DNA from: Acidimicrobiales bacterium
GTDB taxonomy: Bacteria; Actinomycetota; Acidimicrobiia; Acidimicrobiales; SZUA-35
Length of the DNA: 64,000 nt
NCBI GenBank assembly: GCA_041394265.1
Contig: JAWKIO010000005.1
Location: 1,178,001 to 1,242,000 of the forward strand
Direction: 5' to 3'
Part shown: positions 48,268 to 57,252 of the stretch, in pieces
How positions within the stretch are numbered: position 1 is the stretch's first letter
Layout: each line of letters starts with the position of its first letter
Notes under the pieces: model-generated
What the model saw: only the letters and a program-made list of their open reading frames with translations
Database searches by the model: none
What the model was told of the DNA's origin: nothing
Position numbers and translations under genes: made by a program

Positions 48268-49037
48268 GCACGGGCGACGGGCGCGTTGCCGGCAGGGTCG
48301 TCGTGGTGACCGGTGCTGCCTCTGGACTCGGGGCGGCCGACAGTCGCGCCCTGGTGGCCGAAGGCGCCCACGTGGTGATGACCGACATCGACACCGACGC
48401 CGGGTCGTCGCTCGCCGACGAACTCGGTGCCGTGTTCCTCCCACACGACGTGAGCGACGAGGCCGCCTGGGCCGAGGTGATGACCGAGGTCGAACAGCGC
48501 TACGGGCAGCTCGATGCACTGGTCAACAACGCAGGCATTGCGCCGATCGCCGACATCGAGCACACCTCGACCGAGATCTGGCGCCGGACGCTGGCCATCC
48601 ATCTCGACGGCACCTTCTTCGGATGCCGTTCCGCCATCCCACTCCTGCGTTCGAGTGGAGGCGGATCGATCGTCAACATGTCGTCGACCGCGGCGCTCAC
48701 CGGCATCGCCCCGTACGCCGCCTACTCGGCGGCCAAGGGTGGCATCCGCTCGCTGTCCAAGGCCGTTGCGGCGTACTGCCGGCAGAACAAGCTCGGCATC
48801 CGATGCAACTCGGTCCATCCGGGCAGCATCAACACCCCAATGGTCCACCAGGCACTCGACTCCCTCATGGGGATCGACCTGCCGGGCGCCGACGATCCGG
48901 AGGCGCTCCGGCAGCGACTCGGTGTCGGCGAACCGAGTGACGTGGCCCACCTCGTCGTCTTCCTGGTGAGCGACGAGTCGAAACACATCAACGGCGCCGA
49001 ACTCGTCATTGACAACGGCGACACGGTGGTCTCCTGA
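48264..49037 (+). CDS. Short-chain dehydrogenase/reductase (SDR)
   Basis: A 257-residue classical SDR. Cofactor motif VVVTGAASGLGAADSRALV, D-x-x-D pocket start (MTDIDTD, an NAD preference), NNAG, catalytic Ser in MSSTAALTG and YAAYSAAKG with the Tyr-x-x-x-Lys pair, and the NSVHPGSINTPM loop. GTG overlaps the ligase stop (GTGA), so it is coupled with it; the pair suggests conversion of a hydroxylated or keto acyl-CoA. Confidence 0.93.
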   Translation: MSTGDGRVAGRVVVVTGAASGLGAADSRALVAEGAHVVMTDIDTDAGSSLADELGAVFLPHDVSDEAAWAEVMTEVEQRYGQLDALVNNAGIAPIADIEHTSTEIWRRTLAIHLDGTFFGCRSAIPLLRSSGGGSIVNMSSTAALTGIAPYAAYSAAKGGIRSLSKAVAAYCRQNKLGIRCNSVHPGSINTPMVHQALDSLMGIDLPGADDPEALRQRLGVGEPSDVAHLVVFLVSDESKHINGAELVIDNGDTVVS

Positions 49038-49079
49038 CCGTCGCGTCAGGCCGGCAACTTTCGAACGAAGGGAGACCTC

Positions 49080-49550
49080 GTGCACATCTCGGGCATGGTC
49101 CATGTGAACATCAACTGCCGTGACTACGAACGGTCACTTCGGTTCTACGAGATGCTGGGGTTCCGGGAGTTCTGGGTCGTACCGGAGACCAACACGCCCG
49201 AGGTTGCCGCTGCCGTCGGCATGCCGCCGTATCAGGTGCGTGGCGCGATCCTGACGATTCCGGGTTCGAGCCCACCGGTCGTGATCGACCTGCTGGAGTG
49301 GGTGTCGCCCCGTGACGAGTCCGACCCGTATCCCCATCTCTACCGACCGGGGCTGGCCCGCCTCGCCCTACGGACCACCGACCTGGCCGCCGACTACGCA
49401 GCGCTCGAGGCCGAAGGGGTCGAGATCGTCGGTCCGCCCGCCACGGTGATGATGAACGAAACCTCGGGGACTCGCTTCTTCTGCTTCCGGGATCCGGACG
49501 GCACCTTCCTCGAACTCGTCGAATCGTTCACGGTCGATGCCGAGGAGTGA
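49080..49550 (+). CDS. VOC family protein
   Basis: A 156-residue glyoxalase-fold protein with GMVHVNINCRDYERSLRFYEMLGF and ARLALRTTDLAADYAALEAEG opening its two modules; the final RDPDGTFLELVE block carries the metal-type Glu. GGGAG precedes GTG 49080, 42 bp after the SDR gene, so it may be the third gene of that operon. Abuts the convergent MFS gene with no gap. Confidence 0.85.
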   Translation: MHISGMVHVNINCRDYERSLRFYEMLGFREFWVVPETNTPEVAAAVGMPPYQVRGAILTIPGSSPPVVIDLLEWVSPRDESDPYPHLYRPGLARLALRTTDLAADYAALEAEGVEIVGPPATVMMNETSGTRFFCFRDPDGTFLELVESFTVDAEE

Positions 49551-50747
49551 TCACGTCGGCTCGTAGCGGAAGGCTCGGGTGAGGAGCGCGGCGCCGAGGA
49601 GATGGAACGACGCCGACACGGCGAACGCCCACCGAATCGACGTGGCGTTGGCGATGGCACCTGCCAGCAATGCGCCAACGACGAACGCCGTTCGAGTGAT
49701 CGATCGGGAGGCGATCGCCGCACGACCGAGCCGATCGTGCGGCGTGTGACGCTGGACGAAGCCGCGACCGATCGCCAGCATGGTTCCGGCCGCTGCGCCA
49801 TTGCACGTCCAGGCCGCGACCAGTTGCCAGTCCGACCTCGACGATCCGGCCGCCAGCACGCTGAGCGCTGCCAACAGCGCAGCGACGCTCATCAGCGTCC
49901 GGCGACCAAGGTTTGCCGCAAGCCGTGCGGCGATCAGACTCGCCAGCGTCGCTCCCACTGCGGCCGCTGCGAGGGCAGCGCCGTACACGATGCCCGGCCG
50001 TGCGAGGACGTCAGTCACGAGCAGGACGAGCAGACCGAAGGCTCCGGCCGTGCCGAGATGGAACACCGCCATGGCAATGGTGAGCGGCCGCAGGAACGGG
50101 TGCGAACCGATCCAACGCAGCCCGTCGCCCATCTCGGTTGTGAGTGAACGCGCCGGTGCACGCTGCCGACGGGACGGAGTCGCCGGTAGGCGGCTGAACG
50201 GGGCGATCGATCCGAGATAGCTACACGCGTCGAGCAGGAACGGCAGCCAGGGCGCGAGGGCGAAGCTCGCGGCCCCTACAGGTCCACCGGCGAATTCGTT
50301 CGTGACCGTCTCGACGGTGGTGATGCGCCCGTTCGCCCGATCGAGATCGCGCTCGGCAACGATGGTCGGCACCGTGGCGACCACCGAGGGGTCGACAAGG
50401 ATCTCCCCCGAGGTGATCACGAAGGCCACGACGAACAGTTGCCACATCGCCACGGCGTCCATGACGATCGCCACGGCCAGGGCGGCCATCACGACCGACC
50501 GCCATGCCTGGGTGACCATGATCAGGCGCCGACGATCCGAACGATCGACGATGACACCACCGATCGGAGCGAAGGTCGTCCAGGGCAGGAACTGTGCCGC
50601 CGTCAGCCCACCGATCAGCAACGGCGACGACGTCAGCGTCGTCGCCAACAGGGGCAACGCCGAGAGCCGCAGCCCGTCACCGATGTTGGTGATGAACGTT
50701 GCGGTCAGCAGTGCGGCGAATTCGCCACCCAGTGACCGATCGGCCAC
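49551..50747 (-). CDS. MFS transporter
   Basis: A 398-residue membrane protein with about 11-12 hydrophobic segments. The loop GGVIVDRSDRRRLIMVTQ matches the MFS motif A between segments 2 and 3. The pattern with GDGLRLSALPLL near the start and a central basic loop resembles the Enterobactin-exporter/MFS_3 group, so drug or siderophore efflux is the likely role. 3 bp after the deacylase gene on the same strand. Confidence 0.88.
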   Translation of the reverse strand: MADRSLGGEFAALLTATFITNIGDGLRLSALPLLATTLTSSPLLIGGLTAAQFLPWTTFAPIGGVIVDRSDRRRLIMVTQAWRSVVMAALAVAIVMDAVAMWQLFVVAFVITSGEILVDPSVVATVPTIVAERDLDRANGRITTVETVTNEFAGGPVGAASFALAPWLPFLLDACSYLGSIAPFSRLPATPSRRQRAPARSLTTEMGDGLRWIGSHPFLRPLTIAMAVFHLGTAGAFGLLVLLVTDVLARPGIVYGAALAAAAVGATLASLIAARLAANLGRRTLMSVAALLAALSVLAAGSSRSDWQLVAAWTCNGAAAGTMLAIGRGFVQRHTPHDRLGRAAIASRSITRTAFVVGALLAGAIANATSIRWAFAVSASFHLLGAALLTRAFRYEPT

Positions 50748-50750
50748 GGC

Positions 50751-52454
50751 TCAGCGGCCGTGGCGGAGGAGGCGTCCGGGGTAGCGCTCAGTCTGGCGAT
50801 CATCTTCCACCGTGACGACACCGTTGACCACGACGGCACGGTAGCCGCTCGCCTTCTGGATCCGCCGCCATTCGCCACCGGGCAAGTCTTCGACCACTTC
50901 GCTCGGCCCGACCGCCAGACGCTCGGGGTCGTACACCACGATGTCGGCCGGACCGTCGACGCGGAGAACCCCGCGGTCGCGGAAGCCCGCCAACTGGGCA
51001 GGGAGGGCCGAGAGCCTGCGGTGCGCTTCTTCGTAGGTGAGCCACCCGTTGTCGCGGACCTGCTCGGCCAGGGTCTCGGTCGGATACCGGCCGGCGGTGA
51101 GGAACTTGGTGTGCGCGCCGCCATCGGACACACCGAACAGCATGTGCGGGTATTGCACGATCTCGCGCAGGAGGTCGGAGGCGCCCTGTGGTGGGGCGAC
51201 GAAGAAGAGCGTCTTCAGCTCGTCGGCGACGGCGATGTCGAGCATCGCGTCGACCGGGTGCTTGCCGGTCAGCTCGGCGACCTGTGCCACCGACATCTCT
51301 CGGAACTGCTCGGTTCCCTCGGTCCGCGGCGACAGCACGGTGACCGACTCGAGCGGTGCGGTCGCCACATTCGGCATCTGATCCTTGAGGCCCTGGCGGC
51401 GGGCCGGGTCGGCCAGCTTCGCCAGCCGCTCGGCGACCGTGCCCGTGGTCGCCTCCATCCAGGTGTCGGAGTCGTCGTAGAGGTTCCAGTCCTCGAAGGT
51501 GAACGTGAACCCGGCATCGGTCGTGAGTCCTTGGCCGTACACGGGAATGCCCCGTTCACGACAGCGCTCCAGCCATTTGATCGCCTGCCGGTGGACGTGA
51601 GGCCGGCTCTCGAAAGCTTGCACGACGTTGTGCAACACCGGCCGGCCGGAGATCTCGGCGATCTCCTCGAGGTGAGCCATGTCGTGGCGAACGTCGTCGG
51701 TGGTGAGCGTGAGCTGTTGCACGCCCTGGTTGCGCTCGGCGAGCACCCGAGCGAACACTCGGCACGTCTCGTCGTTCATCATGTCGGTCGGCATCGGCGT
51801 GCCGTCCCAATCTCGCTGCACTGCGGCGGGTCCGGTCGGCGGGAGCCGCTGGGCCGACCATCCGCAACCGCCGGCGTCCATCGCCTCGTGCAGCATTGCG
51901 GCCAGGCGAGCGTGCTCCTCGTCGGTCGGCATCCGGCCGGCCTTCGCATCCTCGACCCCGAGCACCTCCAGCAGCAGCGGCCCCACGGGTACATAGGGCA
52001 ACACGTTCAGCGCCTTGGGCGTGCGATCGAGGCTGTCGAGGTATTCAGGGAAGGTCTGCCAATCCCAGGGGAGCCCCTGTCGCATCGACTCGTAGGGGAT
52101 GGCCTCGACGCGGGTCATCGACTTCATCGCGTATTCACGCATCTCGGGTGCCACCGGGGCGAACCCGAATCCGCAGTTGCCGATGGCCACCGAGGTGACC
52201 CCGTGCCAGCCAGACAGCGTGCAATAGGGATCCCAGAAGATCTGGGCGTCGTAGTGGGTGTGGAGGTCGACGAAGCCCGGCGCCACGTGCATGCCGGCGG
52301 CGTCGATCACCTCGGCACCGTCGTTCTCGTCGACCCGGCCGATCACGGCGATCGTGCCGTTTCGGACAGCGATGTCGGCTCGGACCCTTGGCGCTCCGGT
52401 GCCGTCGAAGACGAGTCCGTTCTTGATGACGAGGTCGTACTGATGGTCGGTCAT
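50751..52454 (-). CDS. N-acyl-D-amino-acid deacylase family amidohydrolase
   Basis: A 567-residue zinc amidohydrolase. VAPGFVDLHTHYDAQIFWDP gives the first metal His pair, and the Cys of GNCGFGFAP is the D-aminoacylase-type zinc ligand. The late DGGAHTKFL motif provides a further His/Asp, and GPADIVVYDPERL closes the small beta domain. ATG 52454 has GAGGAAAGGAAAG upstream. The large insertion around residues 150-400 is normal for the family. Natural substrate unknown; many such proteins in Acidimicrobiia are of uncertain specificity. Confidence 0.9.
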   Translation of the reverse strand: MTDHQYDLVIKNGLVFDGTGAPRVRADIAVRNGTIAVIGRVDENDGAEVIDAAGMHVAPGFVDLHTHYDAQIFWDPYCTLSGWHGVTSVAIGNCGFGFAPVAPEMREYAMKSMTRVEAIPYESMRQGLPWDWQTFPEYLDSLDRTPKALNVLPYVPVGPLLLEVLGVEDAKAGRMPTDEEHARLAAMLHEAMDAGGCGWSAQRLPPTGPAAVQRDWDGTPMPTDMMNDETCRVFARVLAERNQGVQQLTLTTDDVRHDMAHLEEIAEISGRPVLHNVVQAFESRPHVHRQAIKWLERCRERGIPVYGQGLTTDAGFTFTFEDWNLYDDSDTWMEATTGTVAERLAKLADPARRQGLKDQMPNVATAPLESVTVLSPRTEGTEQFREMSVAQVAELTGKHPVDAMLDIAVADELKTLFFVAPPQGASDLLREIVQYPHMLFGVSDGGAHTKFLTAGRYPTETLAEQVRDNGWLTYEEAHRRLSALPAQLAGFRDRGVLRVDGPADIVVYDPERLAVGPSEVVEDLPGGEWRRIQKASGYRAVVVNGVVTVEDDRQTERYPGRLLRHGR

Positions 52455-52483
52455 TGCTTTCCTTTCCTCGAAGTGCTGCGGGC

Positions 52484-53131
52484 TCAGGGTGTGGAGGCCC
52501 CGACCAGCCGGACGGCAAGATCGCTGTAGTGGTAGACGAGCTGGTCGACGCCGAGCTCGCCATCGTTGCGGAACCACACGGCCACGCCCGACCCCAGATC
52601 GAGAAGTGCGAGGGCGGTCACCTTCGGTTGGGCGACATCGAACCGCCCGGCCTCGATGCCGGACCGTACGACATCGGCGAACGTTGCTTCGTAGCGGTCG
52701 CGTTCACCGAGAATCCGCTCGCGCAGGGGGCCGGGCTCGAGGTTGGCCAACTCGTTCGCTCCGAGCAGGGCATCGAGCCGGTGCACTGCGTGATAGCGGA
52801 CGTGCGCTTCGAACGCCCGACGCAGGCGAAGCACCGGATCATCGGTCGACTCGACGGCGGCCTCGAGGGCTCGATGCACGTCGTTGATCGACCGACTCAT
52901 CAGCGCAGCGAGTAGTTCCTGCTTGTTGCGGACATGTTTGTAGAGGCTGGGCGCCCGCATCCCGACAGCTTCACCGATGTCGTCCATCGTCGCCCCGAGG
53001 AACCCCCGCTCGACGAAGATCTCCAAGGCCGCGTCGAGGATCTGCTCGCGACGAGTCTGCGCCGTCGCGATCGACGTTGCTCCCGTAGATGGGGAGGATG
53101 CGGTTGACGGCGAGGCGGCCGATGAGGGCAT
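52484..53131 (-). CDS. TetR-family transcriptional regulator
   Basis: A 215-residue regulator. The HTH is TRREQILDAALEIFVERGFLGATMDDIGEAVGMRAPSLYKHVRNKQELLAAL, the SLYKHV pattern of fatty-acid/steroid-type TetR proteins. The C-terminal ligand domain is unassigned. Twenty-nine bp upstream of the deacylase on the same strand, with which it may be co-transcribed. GACT-AAG-AGTC at 53140-53150 lies just before the ATG and could be an autoregulatory site. Confidence 0.9.
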   Translation of the reverse strand: MPSSAASPSTASSPSTGATSIATAQTRREQILDAALEIFVERGFLGATMDDIGEAVGMRAPSLYKHVRNKQELLAALMSRSINDVHRALEAAVESTDDPVLRLRRAFEAHVRYHAVHRLDALLGANELANLEPGPLRERILGERDRYEATFADVVRSGIEAGRFDVAQPKVTALALLDLGSGVAVWFRNDGELGVDQLVYHYSDLAVRLVGASTP

Positions 53132-53139
53132 GCCCGGCA

Positions 53140-53155
53140 GACTAAGAGTCGTTAG
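53140..53155. promoter_or_regulatory. Overlapping palindromes upstream of the TetR gene
   Basis: GACT-AAG-AGTC (53140-53150) overlaps CTAA-GAGTCG-TTAG (53142-53155), 9-24 bp before the TetR ATG. Candidate autoregulatory operator. Confidence 0.3.
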
Positions 53156-53284
53156 CCACTATGTCCAGACGAACGCCGCGGCCTGTCAATTCCAAGGGCC
53201 CAGTCCGGCGAACGGCTCTTCCCCACCCGAGATCGGCGAAGCAGGCGGGTGTGCGCGCCGAAGCCGACCACCCCTCCGTTCGGA

Positions 53285-54172
53285 TCAGGCGCCGTCGGTA
53301 CGGGATTCGTCTTGGAGATTGCGCCTTGCCTCACCGGCGGCCGCCAGCTCGGCGCGGTTGTCGTCGCCGACGTGCATGAACCGCTCACGCCAACCGTCGT
53401 CGGCGTCCCACACGACCGGCGCCTGCACCGTGGTGCGGGGCACGAACGCTCGCTCGAGTAGGTCGAGGCCGAGGCCGACGATGGAACGCTGCATCTCGGC
53501 GTCGTAAGGCTTCCCACAGGGATTGCCGAGGGGGAAGTCGACGAAGAGGAAGCGGGGAACGCCGCACTCTTCGACGATGTCTCGCGCCGACCCGATCACC
53601 ACGGTGGGGATGCCGGCTACTTCGATCTGACGTGCTCCCAGGCTCACGGACTGGTGACAGACCGGTCAGAGGGGGATCATCAGGACGACGTCGACCTCGT
53701 CTTCCTGCAGCCATTCGATCAGCTGCGGCGTGTCGCGGCGCTGCGTCTGACGATGGCTGAACTGGGTGGGCAGACAGTAGAACCGGTCGGACACCGAACC
53801 GATCCGCCCGGCCGCTGCCGCCTCGTCGAGTCGGGCCAACGGCAGGAAACTCTCGGGATCCTCGGTGTGGGTTTCGTCCTTCGCCCACGACAGGTGCTGG
53901 TTGTTCAACCGCTCGACCTCGGACCGTGCGGCCACGTGGGGCTTGCGAGGAAGGTCGGAAGGAATGCGATAGACGAAGTCCTCCGGCAGGAAGTACGAGG
54001 TGGTGATGGCTCCGACCTTGCACTCCGAGAGCGGCTTCGAGAGCGGCGTGAACGGGGCGTCGTCGTTGGTCGCCCACTCGTAGGCCTTCTCATACCCGTG
54101 GGCGGCGTAGTACTCCCGAGACTTGTCGATGTAGCTCAGGTGTGATCGGTGGGTGCGTCGACGTTCGGTCAC
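53285..54172 (-). CDS. GRDB-family (glycine/sarcosine/betaine reductase B-like) probable selenoprotein
   Basis: One 295-residue reading frame if the TGA at 53666-53668 is read as selenocysteine (residue 169). The 168 residues before it end ...DVVLMIPL, and the frame continues in phase as U-P-V-C-H-Q-S-V-S-L-G, placing the TGA as first residue of the U-x-x-C redox motif of PF07355 (GRDB) proteins, with Cys172 as its partner. The continuation (QIEVAGIPTVVIGSARDIVEE and FVDFPLGNPCG) is the conserved C-terminal part of the family. GTG 54172 overlaps the upstream sulfatase stop (GTGA). Shorter than classical GrdB (about 440). A possible SECIS hairpin lies behind the TGA. The alternative is a broken gene, but a stop at exactly this position is unlikely by chance. 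SelA/B/C/D are not in the window. Confidence 0.78.
53624..53668 (-). promoter_or_regulatory. Candidate bacterial SECIS hairpin after the in-frame UGA
   Basis: After the UGA (53668-53666) GGUCUG (53663-53658) can pair with CAGAUC (53629-53624), and UC-A-CCAG (53657-53651) with CUGGGA (53641-53636). Allowing one mismatch and a further C-G pair, the apical loop becomes CGUGA (53648-53644), starting 17 bases after the UGA with a G in its first two positions, within the usual bacterial SECIS limits. Folded by eye only. Confidence 0.4.
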
Positions 54173-56766
54173 GGGGTTCCTCGCTCACTGGTCCGGCCGA
54201 GCTGGTCGACCACGATCTGCATCATCTCGCGAGCCACCATCGGCCCGGCGTTCTGATTCTGTCCGGTCACGAGGTTCCCGTCGACCACCCAGTGGTTCGC
54301 GAGCGGATCCCGGAAGCGGTGCTCGCTCTCGAACTGCGCACCTGCCGCCCGCAGTTCTCGCTCGGGGTGGTGAGGCGTCGCCTCGATCCCGAGCTCGCTC
54401 ACCTGCTTGTCGGTCACGGCCGTGATCCTGCGGCCGGCCACGAGCGGTGAGCCATCGACCGCCGTGGCGTTGAGAAGCCCGAGGGGCCCGTGACACACGC
54501 CACCGATGACCAAGCCCGCGGCATTCGCTTCGGACATCTTCGACGCGAGGTCCGCCGAGTACCCGAAATCGAAGGCCGCCCCCCAGCCGCCGGCGAGGAA
54601 CACGATGTCGTAGCCGGCCATGTCGAGATCGCCGATCGCGAGTGACTCGCGGACCTTGTTGCGGAAGTCGTCGTCGGCGAGGAAACGATCGTCCTCGGCG
54701 GTCCGGATCACCGGCCGCAACGACATCGGATCGACGGCCACCATGCCACCACTCGGACTGGCGACATCAACGATCATGCCGGCGTCGGCAAAGGCGTAGT
54801 ACGGCACGGTCATCTCGCTCGCGAACACGCCGGTCGGGCGGGCGACGTCGAGCCACGCCACGTTGGTGGCAACGATGAGCGCTCGCCGCCCGGAGAGGTC
54901 GAAGTCGGAGCGTTCAGCATCGGCGGGGTGCATGCCGAGCTTCTGCGCTAGCCTGCGGAATCCCCGTGCCGGTGCCGGCGGCCGCTTGGCGGCGGGAGCA
55001 GCGATCGGTCGACGCCGAGCGTAGGGCCAAGGTTGATTGCGCTCGGGGATGGCGCGTGCCCGCTCGGACTTCAGGGCCTCGCACATCCGACCGAAGACCT
55101 CGGCGATCGCTCGATCTCGACCCACGTCGTGCCATCGGTTGTGCTCCTCGATCGGATCGTGGTCGAGGTCGTACAACTCCCACTGGTCGGGCAGCGGCGC
55201 CGTGCGGTACTGATCGGGCCCGGGGCCACCGCTGGCGGCGAGGTGACGAACGCCGGGTTCGGTCCAGGTGCCGGGGTCGTCGAACACACGAACGAGTTTC
55301 CAGAGGGTGCCATCGAGGCGAAGGACGAGCCCCTCGAAGTTGACAGCAACATGTGCCGGCGTGTTGATCCGCAGCGGGACCGGCGGGTTCGTCGTGCGCC
55401 CGAGGCGCCGCGCCAGACCCGATGCCCCGCTGTCCCCCTCGAGCATGTTGTCGCTCGTCATCAGGTAGACCGCCCGGTCGGAATCGGCCGAGGATGGATG
55501 GTCGACGACGGGCATCAGATTGCGCCCTGGCAATGGATGGACCTCGCTGAACTCACGGCGCAGCTCGACCGCTGCCGACGACTCGTCGATGCCGGCGGCG
55601 GCCAGCAGCGTGGGCACGATGTCGACATGCGAGGTGGGCGCGCCGTCCACGACCGTTCCGGTCGTCGCCTCGCTCCCCACTCGCGCAATAGAGAACGGCA
55701 CCCTGGTCGCCTCGTCGTAGAGGTTGAACCACTTTTGATGCAGGCCACCGTGCGCTCCGAGCAGGTCACCATGGTCGGAGGTCTTCAAGATGATCGCGTC
55801 GGACCCGTGGTCAGTGACCGCCCGGCGCACCCGATCGAGCGGCTCGTCGACCTCCGCGTGGAGACGGTGATAGAGGTCGCGGTAAGCCTGAGCGTTCTTG
55901 CGATACGCACCGGCGACCGCTCGCACCGGTCCATATGCCGAGGGATACGCATCACGATAGGCGATCTGGGCGGCGGGCTTCAGCCGCAGATCCTCGTTGG
56001 CGGTCGGTGCTTCGTGAACCGGCGGAGGATCGAGCGGCGACGGTTCGAGTGGACTGCCGCGCCGTGACCACACCGGGAACAGCACGATGTCGTGGGGATT
56101 GACGAAGCTCGCAACGAGCAGGAACGGCCGGAGCGCGCCGGTTTCGCCCGCCGCACGACGCTCATAGCGGTCCGTGAGCCAGGCGACGACGCGGTCGGCG
56201 ATCAGCGGATCGCGGCGCACCCCGGCGTCGCGCAATTTGCCGCCGTGAGGTTCTGGCCCGATCCAGCCGTCGAACCCGAAGGGATCGAGCCGATTGGCGG
56301 TCCGGTACTGGTCGACCCCAGCGACGAGCACGTTCCCGTCGTCGTCGTTCGAGTCGACGCGTACGCCGTGGTCGTCGTGGAGATCGGCATGGGAGAGGTG
56401 CCACTTGCCGTCGTAGTGCGTGTCGTAGCCGGCCCATCGGAACCAGTGCCCTAGCGTGGGTACCTCGCCGGCTCGCAGCCAACGCATGCGCGAGTCGTTG
56501 GCCATCTTGCCCAGTCCGTCGGTCTGGGTGACACCGTGCACGCCGGGGTACTGACCGGTAAAAAGCGTCGGCCGACTCGGCACGCAGGCGAGCGACCCGG
56601 TGTAGTGGCGGCGGAAATTGACGGCGTGTTCTTCGAACCATTGGGCGCCGGGCAACGTCTGTCGCCGCCAGGCCGCCACGTCGTCCGATTCGTAGGGAGG
56701 CGCCGCCCGCTCCTCGTCGGTCATGATCAGGATCACGTCAGGCCGCGGCAAAGAGATGTCGGTCAT
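54169..56766 (-). CDS. Arylsulfatase fused to a DJ-1/PfpI domain
   Basis: An 865-residue fusion. Residues about 8-560 are a type I sulfatase: ILIMTDEERA (metal Asp), CVPSR at 61-65 (the Cys is the formylglycine precursor) and KTSDHGDLLGAHG. A basic Pro/Ala/Arg linker follows, then residues 628-865 form a DJ-1/PfpI glutamine-amidotransferase-like domain with Cys758 in GGVCHGP, the nucleophile elbow of Hsp31/DJ-1 proteins. No signal peptide, so it is probably cytoplasmic. ATG 56766 overlaps the SRPBCC gene stop; the end overlaps the GRDB gene. There is no break between the domains. Activity needs a formylglycine-generating enzyme, not seen here. Confidence 0.88.
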   Translation of the reverse strand: MTDISLPRPDVILIMTDEERAAPPYESDDVAAWRRQTLPGAQWFEEHAVNFRRHYTGSLACVPSRPTLFTGQYPGVHGVTQTDGLGKMANDSRMRWLRAGEVPTLGHWFRWAGYDTHYDGKWHLSHADLHDDHGVRVDSNDDDGNVLVAGVDQYRTANRLDPFGFDGWIGPEPHGGKLRDAGVRRDPLIADRVVAWLTDRYERRAAGETGALRPFLLVASFVNPHDIVLFPVWSRRGSPLEPSPLDPPPVHEAPTANEDLRLKPAAQIAYRDAYPSAYGPVRAVAGAYRKNAQAYRDLYHRLHAEVDEPLDRVRRAVTDHGSDAIILKTSDHGDLLGAHGGLHQKWFNLYDEATRVPFSIARVGSEATTGTVVDGAPTSHVDIVPTLLAAAGIDESSAAVELRREFSEVHPLPGRNLMPVVDHPSSADSDRAVYLMTSDNMLEGDSGASGLARRLGRTTNPPVPLRINTPAHVAVNFEGLVLRLDGTLWKLVRVFDDPGTWTEPGVRHLAASGGPGPDQYRTAPLPDQWELYDLDHDPIEEHNRWHDVGRDRAIAEVFGRMCEALKSERARAIPERNQPWPYARRRPIAAPAAKRPPAPARGFRRLAQKLGMHPADAERSDFDLSGRRALIVATNVAWLDVARPTGVFASEMTVPYYAFADAGMIVDVASPSGGMVAVDPMSLRPVIRTAEDDRFLADDDFRNKVRESLAIGDLDMAGYDIVFLAGGWGAAFDFGYSADLASKMSEANAAGLVIGGVCHGPLGLLNATAVDGSPLVAGRRITAVTDKQVSELGIEATPHHPERELRAAGAQFESEHRFRDPLANHWVVDGNLVTGQNQNAGPMVAREMMQIVVDQLGRTSERGTP

Positions 56767-57230
56767 CGGGGGCCTTCCGTTGGTGGTCGATTCGTGGTCG
56801 CGAGGTGGTCGGCGAGTCCGCTCAGCATCTGCTCGGACGCGCTCGCCATGCGGCGGCCCGCAGCCCGGGCAATCAGCCGCTGTGGAGGGCGGGGACCGGT
56901 GTCGATCGACGTCGTCAGGACGACCGACGTGGCGTCTCCCTCCGGCTCGAGGCGCCAGGTGTTGGTCAGCCGGCGGATCACCGACGGCAGTCCGGTGATC
57001 CGGTACGAGAGCGTCTCGCCGGGCGCCCAGACCTCGACCGTCTCGACGATCGTGGCGCGGCTCGCCTGGATGCGGCGCACCGTCCCCGGCCCCTCCGTCT
57101 GCGACGACAACAGGCACGAGTGGTCGACGTTCGGCGCCCACGCGCTGATCGCCCCGAACTCGCCCAAGGTCGACCAGACCGCTTCGACCGGTGCCGGGAT
57201 GATGGAACGTCGTTCGATGGTGGTGGACAT
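56763..57230 (-). CDS. SRPBCC (START-like) domain protein
   Basis: A 155-residue protein of the polyketide cyclase/dehydrase type (START fold). IERRSIIPAPVEAVWSTLGEFGAISAWAP is the N-terminal strand-helix signature, and a central LSYRITGLP and C-terminal long helix follow. It would bind a hydrophobic ligand. GAGGAGG precedes ATG 57230. The stop overlaps the sulfatase fusion start by 4 bases; it heads the operon SRPBCC, sulfatase-DJ-1, GRDB. Confidence 0.82.
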   Translation of the reverse strand: MSTTIERRSIIPAPVEAVWSTLGEFGAISAWAPNVDHSCLLSSQTEGPGTVRRIQASRATIVETVEVWAPGETLSYRITGLPSVIRRLTNTWRLEPEGDATSVVLTTSIDTGPRPPQRLIARAAGRRMASASEQMLSGLADHLATTNRPPTEGPR

Positions 57231-57252
57231 GGACCTCCTCGGATCGGAGCCG

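Noticed and set aside
53648..53670. Reading the GRDB-family TGA as a pseudogene mutation or sequencing error
   Set aside because: Not excluded, but the TGA falls exactly at the selenocysteine position, the partner Cys is kept, and both flanks are open and conserved, which is unlikely for random damage.
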